Assembly: GCA_016721305.1 (NCBI GenBank)
Contig: JADKIH010000016.1
Location: 55,553 to 119,552 of the forward strand
Source of the DNA: Bacteroidota bacterium
Lineage (GTDB): Bacteria; Bacteroidota; Bacteroidia; AKYH767-A; 2013-40CM-41-45
Direction of reading: 5' to 3'
DNA length: 64,000 nt
Below the pieces are notes generated by a model. The model did not search any database. It saw only the letters and a list, made by a program, of their open reading frames with translations, and was not told the origin of the DNA. Positions within the stretch are counted from its first letter, which is position 1, and the number at the start of each line of letters is the position of its first letter. Shown here piece by piece: positions 32,613 through 40,717 of the stretch. The translations under genes and the position numbers were made by a program.

Positions 32613-35600
32613 ATGCCAAACAATCTGCAACAAAGAGCCGGGCATGCCTGGACGATTAAAAGTGAACTGAAGAAGAGAATCCTCGTCATCGACGGAGCTA
32701 TGGGTACAATGATCCAGCGCTATCGCCTGACGGAAGAGGATTTTCGTGGAGAGCGTTTTAAAGACTTTCCGATTCTCGTGAAAGGCAATAACGATTTATT
32801 GTCGATCACTCGCCCCGATATTATCAAAGCTATCCACCTCGAATACCTTAATGCGGGTGCCGATATCATTGAAACAAATACGTTCAGCGCTCAGCGAATC
32901 TCTATGGCAGATTATTCGATGGAGGATCTGTCTTACGAACTCAATTTTGAATCTGCTAAAGTTGCACGACAGGCTGTTGAAGAATTTACTGCTAAAACAG
33001 GAAATAAACATAAATGGGTTGCAGGTGCACTCGGACCAACAAACCGTACGCTCTCGCTTTCGCCCGATGTAAATAATCCTGCTTATCGTGCCGTTACATT
33101 CGATCAGGTTGTAGCTGCATATGAAGAACAAACACGCGGCCTCGTCGAAGGTGGTGTTGATCTTATTCTTGTCGAAACAATTTTCGATACGCTGAATGCC
33201 AAGGCGGCTTTATTTGCCGTGCAAAAAGTTTTCCGCGATCTGAATGTGACTTTGCCGATTATGATCTCCGGTACAATTACCGATGCCAGTGGTCGTACAT
33301 TGTCAGGACAAACAGTAGAAGCTTTCCTGAATTCTGTTTCGCATATCGACTTACTTTCTATCGGACTCAATTGCGCTCTCGGTGCAAAAGAAATGCGTCC
33401 GTATATCGAAGAGCTTTCTGAAAAATCGCCTTTCAATATCAGTGCCTATCCGAATGCGGGTTTGCCGAATCAGTTTGGTGAATACGACGAAACACCTGAA
33501 CATATGGGACATCACATCAGCGATTTCCTTCGTTCCGGTTTCCTCAATATCGCCGGTGGTTGTTGTGGAACGACGCCAGATCACATTGCTCATATCGCTA
33601 AGTTAGCTGCTACGGTTACTCCTCGTGAAATTCCTACAGTAGAACCGTATCTGCGTATCAGCGGTCTCGAAGCCGTAACTCTTCGCCCTGATTCAAATTT
33701 CATGAACGTGGGTGAGCGAACGAATGTAACGGGTTCGAAAAAATTCTTACGCTTAGTAAAAGAAGAAAAATACGAAGAAGCTTTGTCTGTTGCCCGCGAT
33801 CAGGTTGAAGGCGGAGCTCAGGCCATCGATATCAATATGGATGAAGGTATGCTCGACGCGCATTATGCGATGACGACGTATCTCAATTACATCGGTTCTG
33901 AACCTGATATTGCTAAGCTGCCTATCGTAATCGACTCATCGAAATTTCCGGTGATCGAAACAGCTTTGAAATGTACGCAAGGAAAATCAATCGTAAACTC
34001 TATTTCGTTGAAAGAGGGTGAAGCGGAATTCCTTCGTCAGGCTTCTGTTATTCGTCAGTACGGCGCTGCCGTTATCGTCATGGCTTTCGATGAAAAAGGT
34101 CAGGCCGATTCATTGGTTCGACGTGTCGAAATCTGTAGCCGTGCTTATCAGCTACTAACCGAAAAAGTAAATTTCCCCCCTCAGGATATTATTTTCGACC
34201 CGAATATTTTCCCGGTTGCAACGGGAATGGAAGAACACCGCCGCAATGCTGTCGACTTTTTCGCAGCAACGCGTTGGATTAAAGAAAATCTCCCTCTGGC
34301 AAAAGTCAGCGGAGGTGTAAGCAATGTTTCATTCTCTTTCCGCGGAAATGATGTCGTTCGTGAAGCTATTCACTCGGCTTTCCTCTATCATGGAATTCGC
34401 GAAGGAATGGATATGGGAATTGTTAATCCCGGACAACTTCAGGTGTACGATGAAATTCCGAAAGATTTATTGGATGCCGTTGAAGATGTACTGCTCGACC
34501 GTGGCGACGATGCAACTGAGCGACTCATTGCACTGGCTGAATCGCTCAAAGGCACCGTGCGTGTAAAGGATGAAAAAGAAGAAGCATGGCGAAGTGAGCC
34601 TGTTCAAAAACGTTTGGCGCATGCACTGGTAAAAGGTGTAACAGATTTCATCGAAGCCGATCTCGAAGAAGCGCGCCCATTATACGAAAAGACTTTACAC
34701 ATCATCGAAGGACCTTTGATGGATGGTATGAATATCGTCGGCGATTTATTCGGTGCCGGAAAAATGTTTCTTCCGCAAGTTGTGAAAAGTGCACGTGTGA
34801 TGAAAAAAGCCGTTGCTTATCTCACTCCGTATTTAGAGGAGGAGAAAGTTGCCGGTGCTCGTAAAGCCGGGAAAGTTTTAATGGCAACAGTAAAAGGTGA
34901 TGTGCACGATATCGGAAAAAATATTGTGGGCGTAGTTTTAGCTTGTAACAATTACGAGATCGTCGACTTAGGCGTGATGGTTCCTGCTGAGAAAATTCTC
35001 GAAGCAGCGAAGCGCGAAAATGTCGATGTCATCGGTTTGAGCGGACTGATTACTCCATCGCTCGATGAAATGGTTCACATGGCCAAAGAAATGCAGCGTG
35101 AAGGATTAAACATTCCGCTCATGATTGGCGGAGCTACCACTTCGAAAGTTCATACCGCTGTGAAGATCGAGCCTAATTACAATTTCCCTGTTGTGCACGT
35201 GAATGATGCATCGAAGAGCGTAACCGTAGTAAGCAGCTTGCTTTCCGACAATCAGCGCGATGCTTTCATTAAAAATAATTCAGAAGAAAATGCCCGTTTA
35301 AGAGAGTATCATAAAAATGCCCGTGCAAAGGCTGATATGCTTTCTGTCGACGAAGCAAGAAAAAATAAATTCCCGATCGACTGGAATGCCACTGAAATTC
35401 CGGCTCCGAAAATGACGGGAACGAAGACGTTCGTCGATTATCCGCTTGAAGAAATCGTTCCGTATATCGACTGGACACCTTTCTTCATCAGCTGGGAAAT
35501 GAAAGGGTCATATCCGAAAATTTTAAAAGACCCGCAAAGAGGAGTAGAGGCGCAGAAATTATTCGACGATGCGCAAGCGATGTTGAAGAAAATAGTTTCG

Positions 35601-35834
35601 GAGAAATGGATAACAGCCAATGCTGTATTCGGAATTTTCCCTGCTGCTGCCGTGGGTGATGATATCGAAGTTCTCGATGAATACGGAAAAGTGAAATCGA
35701 AATTCTATACGCTCCGTCAACAGAGTCGCAAACCTGACGGCACTGCTAATATTGCCTTGTCGGATTTCGTTCGCCCTAAATCATTCGTTCCTGCGGAGGC
35801 TGCAAAAAAGCATCTGCTAACTCTCATGATGTAG
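32613..35834 (+). CDS. metH: Cobalamin-dependent methionine synthase, main part (zero frame)
   Basis: This enzyme methylates homocysteine using methyltetrahydrofolate and B12. Its domains in order are the homocysteine domain with zinc ligands (GGCCGTTPDH near residue 310), the pterin domain (FMNVGERTNVTGSKKF, VEGGAQAIDINMDEG), the B12 cap and the B12-binding domain (VKGDVHDIGKN, cobalt-ligand histidine). The start of the AdoMet reactivation domain follows (YIDWTPFFISWEMKG). I start at ATG 32613, which fits the riboswitch leader. The frame stops at 35834, well short of the roughly 1230 residues usual for MetH. Activation-domain sequence continues in the -1 frame after the run of six A at 35804-35809, giving about 1248 residues if shifted. 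Confidence 0.93.
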   Translation: MPNNLQQRAGHAWTIKSELKKRILVIDGAMGTMIQRYRLTEEDFRGERFKDFPILVKGNNDLLSITRPDIIKAIHLEYLNAGADIIETNTFSAQRISMADYSMEDLSYELNFESAKVARQAVEEFTAKTGNKHKWVAGALGPTNRTLSLSPDVNNPAYRAVTFDQVVAAYEEQTRGLVEGGVDLILVETIFDTLNAKAALFAVQKVFRDLNVTLPIMISGTITDASGRTLSGQTVEAFLNSVSHIDLLSIGLNCALGAKEMRPYIEELSEKSPFNISAYPNAGLPNQFGEYDETPEHMGHHISDFLRSGFLNIAGGCCGTTPDHIAHIAKLAATVTPREIPTVEPYLRISGLEAVTLRPDSNFMNVGERTNVTGSKKFLRLVKEEKYEEALSVARDQVEGGAQAIDINMDEGMLDAHYAMTTYLNYIGSEPDIAKLPIVIDSSKFPVIETALKCTQGKSIVNSISLKEGEAEFLRQASVIRQYGAAVIVMAFDEKGQADSLVRRVEICSRAYQLLTEKVNFPPQDIIFDPNIFPVATGMEEHRRNAVDFFAATRWIKENLPLAKVSGGVSNVSFSFRGNDVVREAIHSAFLYHGIREGMDMGIVNPGQLQVYDEIPKDLLDAVEDVLLDRGDDATERLIALAESLKGTVRVKDEKEEAWRSEPVQKRLAHALVKGVTDFIEADLEEARPLYEKTLHIIEGPLMDGMNIVGDLFGAGKMFLPQVVKSARVMKKAVAYLTPYLEEEKVAGARKAGKVLMATVKGDVHDIGKNIVGVVLACNNYEIVDLGVMVPAEKILEAAKRENVDVIGLSGLITPSLDEMVHMAKEMQREGLNIPLMIGGATTSKVHTAVKIEPNYNFPVVHVNDASKSVTVVSSLLSDNQRDAFIKNNSEENARLREYHKNARAKADMLSVDEARKNKFPIDWNATEIPAPKMTGTKTFVDYPLEEIVPYIDWTPFFISWEMKGSYPKILKDPQRGVEAQKLFDDAQAMLKKIVSEKWITANAVFGIFPAAAVGDDIEVLDEYGKVKSKFYTLRQQSRKPDGTANIALSDFVRPKSFVPAEAAKKHLLTLMM
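35804..35810 (+). other. A AAA AAG heptamer at the metH frame break
   Basis: In the zero frame the codons are GCA AAA AAG, so the heptamer A_AAA_AAG is in the exact phase of the dnaX-type -1 slippery site. The -1 frame is open from here to 36358 and encodes the missing part of the activation domain. GGAGG at 35795-35799 lies just upstream. A missing A in the sequence would look identical. Confidence 0.6.
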
Positions 35835-35887
35835 AACATATCGATACCGATTTCATTGGCACTTTTGCTGTAACGACAGGAATCGGC

Positions 35888-36358
35888 ATGGAAAAATGGA
35901 TTGAGAAATTTGAGAAAGAACACGACGATTATTCATCCATCATGCTCAAAGCTCTGGCCGATCGTTTAGCCGAAGCATTCACCGAGCTTTTGCATACAAG
36001 AGTTCGACGTGAATTCTGGGGCTATGGCGCCGATGAAAATCTTACTACGGAACAATTGATTCGCGAAGAGTACAACGGTATTCGTCCTGCACCGGGTTAT
36101 CCCGCACAGCCGGATCATACCGAAAAGCATACGATCTGGAATTTGCTGAACGTCGAAAAAGAAACCGGTATTTCATTAACCGAAAGCTTGGCGATGTACC
36201 CGACTTCATCGGTAAGTGGATTGTTTTTTGCCCATCCGCAGTCGCATTATTTCGGATTAGGCAAAATCAATCGCGATCAGCTGGAAGATTATGCAGCCCG
36301 TAAAGGGTTGGATGTTGCGGTTATGGAAAAATGGTTGGGGACGGTGGGGAATTGGTAA
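35888..36358 (+). CDS. metH: Methionine synthase, C-terminal activation-domain part (-1 frame)
   Basis: This frame encodes the end of the AdoMet-dependent reactivation domain of MetH. Key segments are LKALADRLAEAFTELLH, RREFWGYGADENLTTEQLI, and the SAM-binding region RPAPGYPAQPDHTEK followed by MYPTSSVSGLFFAHPQSHYF. Homologous sequence begins upstream of the ATG (SHDVEHIDTDFIGTFAVTTGIG, from about 35825), so this ATG is internal and not a true start. It is not expected to act alone. The stop codon lies inside the left arm of the long inverted repeat at 36352-36455. Confidence 0.9.
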   Translation: MEKWIEKFEKEHDDYSSIMLKALADRLAEAFTELLHTRVRREFWGYGADENLTTEQLIREEYNGIRPAPGYPAQPDHTEKHTIWNLLNVEKETGISLTESLAMYPTSSVSGLFFAHPQSHYFGLGKINRDQLEDYAARKGLDVAVMEKWLGTVGNW

Positions 36359-36455
36359 AAAAACCAAAAACCAAAAACCAAAAAACCAAAAACGGTGGTA
36401 GGGACGCGATGCATCGCGTCCCTACCACCGTTTTTGATTTTTGGTTTTTTACCAA
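36352..36455. repeat. Long inverted repeat with 50-bp perfect palindromic core
   Basis: The core is a loopless perfect palindrome, left arm 36387-36411 and right arm 36412-36436, centred on GATGCATC. It contains GGTAGGGACGCGATG and its complement. Outer arms TTGGTAAAAAA...CCAAAAA and TTTTTGGTTTTTTACCAA extend it, with several extra ACCAAAAA units in the left arm. It overlaps the metH stop codon and can act as a transcript-end hairpin. Confidence 0.9.
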
Positions 36456-36550
36456 TAATATCCCCAATCCCCGAACCGAATATACCCACCACCACGTACG
36501 ACATTTTTGACCTGCTTCCGTATTTTTGTGTAAACAAAAAACTCACAAAA

Positions 36551-37978
36551 ATGATCCGTACTCTACTCATCACTTTGGCAGCCGGTTTGACCGTTTCGGC
36601 TGCAACAGCCCAAACTCCTTCTTTTCAGGGAGCGCTGAACAACACAGCAGGCACTCAAACCAATTCTATTTATCAAACTGTAACCGACGCTTCCGGCAAT
36701 ATTCTTTTTTGCGGGAAGCATCCCGACGTACTTACCATCGACGGACAAACTCTTGCAACGGGTTCCGGCGGTGCTTACTTCGGAAAGATGGATGCATCCG
36801 GTAACCTTCTCTGGCTTCGTCAGGGCGGTACAACTTCAGGAAATGATGCGGCATATGGCATTGCTTGCGATGCAAACAGCAATATTTATATCGTCGGCGC
36901 TTTAGGCGGACCTACGGTTGCTTCTTTTGGAGGGATCTCTTTAGGATCGACTTATCCCGGCTTTGTGGCGAAATATAATTCATCCGGAACAGCACTTTGG
37001 GCTGTGGGAATCGGAGGTACAGGCTATTCCATTGCTGTAACCAGTTCTAACGAACCGGTGGTAAATATCGGCGATGGAACAATTTCCTATTTCAGCAGTG
37101 CCGATGGTAGCCAGGGTGTTTATACAACTCTTGGTGGGAATTTGATGAATCCCTTCTACCATAACATTGTTGCCGATAATAACAATAATGTGTATGCTCA
37201 GGCAGGAAATAAAATTGTGAAATACGACAATGCTCTCAATGTAATCTGGAGTACACCTGTTACCAGCTCTCTCATGGAGACCTATCGAATTAATCTCGAT
37301 GCATCCGGAAATGTTTATGGAGCATTCTATGCTCTTTTTGGTTCAGTAACGATTGGTAGTTTCACCAAATCAAATTTTCCAAACGGGTTTATTTACAAGC
37401 TCGATGGATCAACAGGTACTGCTCTCTTCTGCGATTCAATCCTCATCGCCGGTGCGGTCTCTAAAATCAAGGAAGTGCTTCCTGCAGCGAACGGTGATTA
37501 TTATATTTCCGGCGATGGTGCTTTCAATTCTCCGCATGTACTGCGAATGACTTCTTCGTACGCTACCACTTGGATCAAACCGCTTCCGACTAACGCTCCT
37601 GCAAATGATATTGTCGAACTTACTGACGATTGTCTCTACGTTGTCGGTGTTCATTCCGGCACTTCGGTATTCGATACGTACACATTGAACCTGCCATCAG
37701 GCGCAGGCTCGATTGACAATGGCTATTTAACCGGATTGTGTAACGGAACCATTTCCGTTCCTGAGCTGGGTGATAAATTGACTCTATCCGTTTACCCGAA
37801 TCCTGCAGCAGACATGCTTCATGTTTCCGATTATTCGAATAACACTTTACGAGTGGTAAATGCACTCGGACAAGTTTTTTCGCTAAAGGCAGTTTCAGAG
37901 GGGAATTTTGATTTGTCAAAATTGGCGCCGGGGGTTTATTTTATTCATGGCGGGGTAGGCAAGTTCATTAAGGATTAG
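36551..37978 (+). CDS. Secreted beta-propeller-like protein with T9SS sorting domain
   Basis: This 475-residue secreted protein has a signal peptide (MIRTLLITLAAGLTVSAATA). Repeated motifs of the SBBP/NHL-like kind, DASGNILFCGK, DASGNLLWLRQ, DANSNIYIVG, DNNNNVYAQ and DASGNVYGAF, occur about every 45-60 residues and indicate a beta-propeller. The final 70 residues form a T9SS sorting domain (LSVYPNPAADMLHVSDY to APGVYFIHGG). I start at ATG 36551, just before the signal peptide; the longer open frame begins inside the palindrome. A TAnnTTTG-like element (36521-36528) stands upstream. Ligand and function are unknown. Confidence 0.83.
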   Translation: MIRTLLITLAAGLTVSAATAQTPSFQGALNNTAGTQTNSIYQTVTDASGNILFCGKHPDVLTIDGQTLATGSGGAYFGKMDASGNLLWLRQGGTTSGNDAAYGIACDANSNIYIVGALGGPTVASFGGISLGSTYPGFVAKYNSSGTALWAVGIGGTGYSIAVTSSNEPVVNIGDGTISYFSSADGSQGVYTTLGGNLMNPFYHNIVADNNNNVYAQAGNKIVKYDNALNVIWSTPVTSSLMETYRINLDASGNVYGAFYALFGSVTIGSFTKSNFPNGFIYKLDGSTGTALFCDSILIAGAVSKIKEVLPAANGDYYISGDGAFNSPHVLRMTSSYATTWIKPLPTNAPANDIVELTDDCLYVVGVHSGTSVFDTYTLNLPSGAGSIDNGYLTGLCNGTISVPELGDKLTLSVYPNPAADMLHVSDYSNNTLRVVNALGQVFSLKAVSEGNFDLSKLAPGVYFIHGGVGKFIKD

Positions 37979-37983
37979 TTTAA

Positions 37984-38054
37984 AAATAACCACTAAGACA
38001 CTAAGGCACTAAGACTTTCGCGGACTTCGTGCCTTAGTGTCTTAGTGGTTATTT
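37984..38054. repeat. 26-bp perfect hairpin of CACTAAGA-type repeats
   Basis: Left arm 37984-38009 (CCACTAAGACACTAAGGCAC core) pairs perfectly with 38029-38054, leaving a 19-nt loop. It begins 5 nt after the stop of the T9SS protein gene and probably ends its transcript. CTTAGTGTCTTAG units of the same family recur at 42907. Confidence 0.88.
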
Positions 38055-38101
38055 AAAACTCTTAGTAAAGTTGTTAATCATTCGTTCAGAGGGCCCCATC
38101 A

Positions 38102-38116
38102 ATCAACCTTGTTGAT
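38102..38116. promoter_or_regulatory. ATCAAC-N3-GTTGAT inverted repeat, candidate operator
   Basis: A perfect 6-3-6 inverted repeat lies 17 nt before the ATG of the kinase-like gene. It is either a protein-binding site or a small hairpin in the leader. Confidence 0.35.
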
Positions 38117-38133
38117 ACCTAATTTTACCCTCA

Positions 38134-39180
38134 ATGAACGAAATGTCCAAAAAGAAGATCAGCTATCGCATCAACGAGGAACTATTCATGTACCTCGAAG
38201 ACTTCGGTCGTACGTGCGAATTGCCTTTTGTCTATCAGGATCTTCTTCGTTACAATTATAGCATCCCGCTCTCCAATAAAGCCGGCCAGGATACTCTCTG
38301 GGAAACCGTATTTTTTACTTCTACCGAAACCGAAGAACTCAATCATCGTCTCGTGAAAACGTATGCGATGATGAAGGTGGAAGGGAATATGTCGCTCATG
38401 GAGCACTTGTATGTCGACCGGATCGATTACTGTCCGTTCGGGAATTCACGACCTTTTCGTATTCGGATCAAAAATCAGTACAACGATAACTACGATTACT
38501 TCTACGTAAAACTGGCTGATGCTTCGCGTGTCTACGGTCTCGAATTCGAAGATGTGCTCTCACCGAACCGGATCAATTACATGGTCGATGCCGATACGCT
38601 CATCGAAGAACATATCATCGGAATTCCCGGCGATCAATTCATCAGACAGAATCTGGCCGACCTTACCGTAAACCATACGCGTCTGGCAAAGGAGTTCATC
38701 AAATTCAACGAGCGCTGCTTTGTTCGCTTGTTGGGCGACATGCGTTCGTACAACTTTGTGATCGACATGACGGCCGACTTCGACGATACGCAGTTTCGAT
38801 TTCGGGCTATCGACTTCGACCAGCAGTGCTATGAAGGGAAGCGAACTTTGTACCTTCCTCAGTTTTTCAAGGAGAATAATCCGTATGTCGACCTTTGTTT
38901 GAAATATATCAATAAGGAAACCGTCAGACAATATCAGTTGGAGGAGCGTTCCCTGATGGCGAAGCGGATGAAAACGGCTCGTTTCCGGGTAGCTTCCATT
39001 CTGGAAGTCATGCAAAACGACGAAATCAGCCAAAAGGCCAAAGTGGAACAACTACGTACCGAGCTGGCTGAATTTTACGGCTTAAAAGCATTCGAAAAAT
39101 GTAAAAATATGGGGCATATCATGAAAGTCAGCCTCGAATTATTGCTCGAGCCGAATACCGGTCTTCGGAAACAGGACTAA
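38134..39180 (+). CDS. Unrecognised protein with kinase-like catalytic motifs
   Basis: I do not recognise this 348-residue soluble protein. It has no signal peptide or membrane helix. The order of motifs recalls a protein-kinase-like fold: a lysine in a beta strand (DYFYVKLAD, K126), then GDMRSYNFVID (D202 and N207, like the catalytic loop G/H-D-x4-N), then FRAIDFDQQ (D227-F228-D229, like the metal-binding DFG). No glycine-rich loop is obvious. The C-terminal 80 residues are charged and helical. It is monocistronic between repeat blocks. A kinase or pseudokinase role is inference; MSKKK at codon 4 is an alternative start. Confidence 0.75.
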   Translation: MNEMSKKKISYRINEELFMYLEDFGRTCELPFVYQDLLRYNYSIPLSNKAGQDTLWETVFFTSTETEELNHRLVKTYAMMKVEGNMSLMEHLYVDRIDYCPFGNSRPFRIRIKNQYNDNYDYFYVKLADASRVYGLEFEDVLSPNRINYMVDADTLIEEHIIGIPGDQFIRQNLADLTVNHTRLAKEFIKFNERCFVRLLGDMRSYNFVIDMTADFDDTQFRFRAIDFDQQCYEGKRTLYLPQFFKENNPYVDLCLKYINKETVRQYQLEERSLMAKRMKTARFRVASILEVMQNDEISQKAKVEQLRTELAEFYGLKAFEKCKNMGHIMKVSLELLLEPNTGLRKQD

Positions 39181-39273
39181 GCCCGATTCAAGCCGTTCAT
39201 ATTTGGTTAATCTTGGTTAATGACTAGATTTATGAATAGTTTTGGTCTAATTTCGTCCGCCATACCACAGCTT

Positions 39274-40707
39274 ATGAAACCTGTCATACGTTTTGCGTTG
39301 TTTTTTGCTATTACCCTTATTGGATTCTCTGCGAATGCCCAAAGTACCTGGACGCTTCAGCAGTGTATTGACCGGGCATTACAATACAACCTTCAAATTC
39401 GTCAATCCGAGTTGAGCGAGGATCTCGCCAAGGCTCAGGTGGAACAAAGTACGGCTTCGTTTTTCCCTTCCATCAATGGTAGCGCCGGACAAAACTATTA
39501 CTTCGGTCGTAGTATCGATCCATATACCAACAGCTATACAACTCAGCAGGTACAATCCAATTCGTTTTCTGTTTCCGGCTCCATGCCATTGTTCGAAGGT
39601 CTGCAAATGCAGAACACGCTAAAGCAATCGAAATTGAATTATATGTCGTCGCAATTCGATTTAAAGAAAATCAAAAACGATATTTCTTTGAACGTTGTCA
39701 GCGATTACCTTTCTGTTCTCTACAATCAGGAATTGATGGCTGTAAGTTCTTCTCAGGTTGATGCAAGCGCTATTCAGAGAGACAAGATGAAGCGTATGTA
39801 CGAATTGGGTTCGGTGAACAAAGGCAATTACCTCGATATGGAATCGCAATTGGCAACTGATCAATTACGACTCATTCAGTCGCAGTCGCAATTTGATCAG
39901 GCTGTTTTGAGTCTTACTCAATTGCTCGAACTCGATACGGTAAAAGGTTTTGTAGTACAAAAACCGGATGTCATCGTCCCTGCTGTCGATGCTGCTGCAT
40001 TTAATACGGAAGTAGTTTATGCATCGGCTCTAACCAATCAGCCTGAAATCAAAAGCTCCGAATACAAAGTTGCCAGCGCCGAAAAAGGATTGTCAATCGC
40101 CAAAGGCTATCGTTATCCGCGTATTAATCTAAGCGGTTCAATCAGCACTTCTTATTCTACTTCGAGTAAGCAGATTGAAAGCTTTACCTATGGTGTTCCA
40201 ACGTCTACTTTTTCCGGATTTACTTCCGGAGGCGATTCCGTCTATCTGGTTTCACCGAATGTAACTCCTGTATATGGTGAAACTCCGTTCAGTAAGCAAT
40301 TCAACGACAATCTTGGAAAGTCGGTAGGAATCAATTTGTCGCTGCCGATTTTTAACGGCTGGCAAACTCGTACCGGCGTTAAGCGTGCCCGTATCAATCT
40401 TGAACAAACAAGATTAACGCACGAGCTTACAAAGAAGACATTGTACAAAAGCGTTCAGCAAGCTGTAGCCGATGCTGCGGCAGCTCAACGTAAATACGAA
40501 GCCGGACAACGCAATGTGGATGCATTGACGGAATCTTTCAACTTCAACGAACAACGACTCAATCTTGGATTAATCAGCACATACGATTATCTCCAGGCGA
40601 AAAATAATCTGGCAAAAGCTCAGGCGGATTTACTTCAGGCTAAGTATGAATTTATCATGCGACTGAAAATCCTCGACTTTTACCAGGGCAAACCACTGAC
40701 TTTTTAA
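39274..40707 (+). CDS. TolC-family outer-membrane efflux protein
   Basis: This 477-residue outer-membrane channel subunit has a signal peptide (MKPVIRFALFFAITLIGFSANAQ) followed by the duplicated helical-hairpin architecture of TolC, recognised by WTLQQCIDRALQYNLQIRQSE at the start and NLGLISTYDYLQAKNNLAKAQ near the end. I prefer ATG 39274 to the upstream in-frame ATG 39220 because of the signal peptide. It is followed after 10 nt by an HlyD-type adaptor, so the pair works in tripartite export. No inner-membrane pump follows in the window. Confidence 0.9.
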   Translation: MKPVIRFALFFAITLIGFSANAQSTWTLQQCIDRALQYNLQIRQSELSEDLAKAQVEQSTASFFPSINGSAGQNYYFGRSIDPYTNSYTTQQVQSNSFSVSGSMPLFEGLQMQNTLKQSKLNYMSSQFDLKKIKNDISLNVVSDYLSVLYNQELMAVSSSQVDASAIQRDKMKRMYELGSVNKGNYLDMESQLATDQLRLIQSQSQFDQAVLSLTQLLELDTVKGFVVQKPDVIVPAVDAAAFNTEVVYASALTNQPEIKSSEYKVASAEKGLSIAKGYRYPRINLSGSISTSYSTSSKQIESFTYGVPTSTFSGFTSGGDSVYLVSPNVTPVYGETPFSKQFNDNLGKSVGINLSLPIFNGWQTRTGVKRARINLEQTRLTHELTKKTLYKSVQQAVADAAAAQRKYEAGQRNVDALTESFNFNEQRLNLGLISTYDYLQAKNNLAKAQADLLQAKYEFIMRLKILDFYQGKPLTF

Positions 40708-40717
40708 TTTCTGATTT

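Noticed and set aside
38560..39051. 163-residue minus-strand ORF
   Set aside because: It is antisense to the 348-residue kinase-like protein gene, with no recognisable domain or start context.
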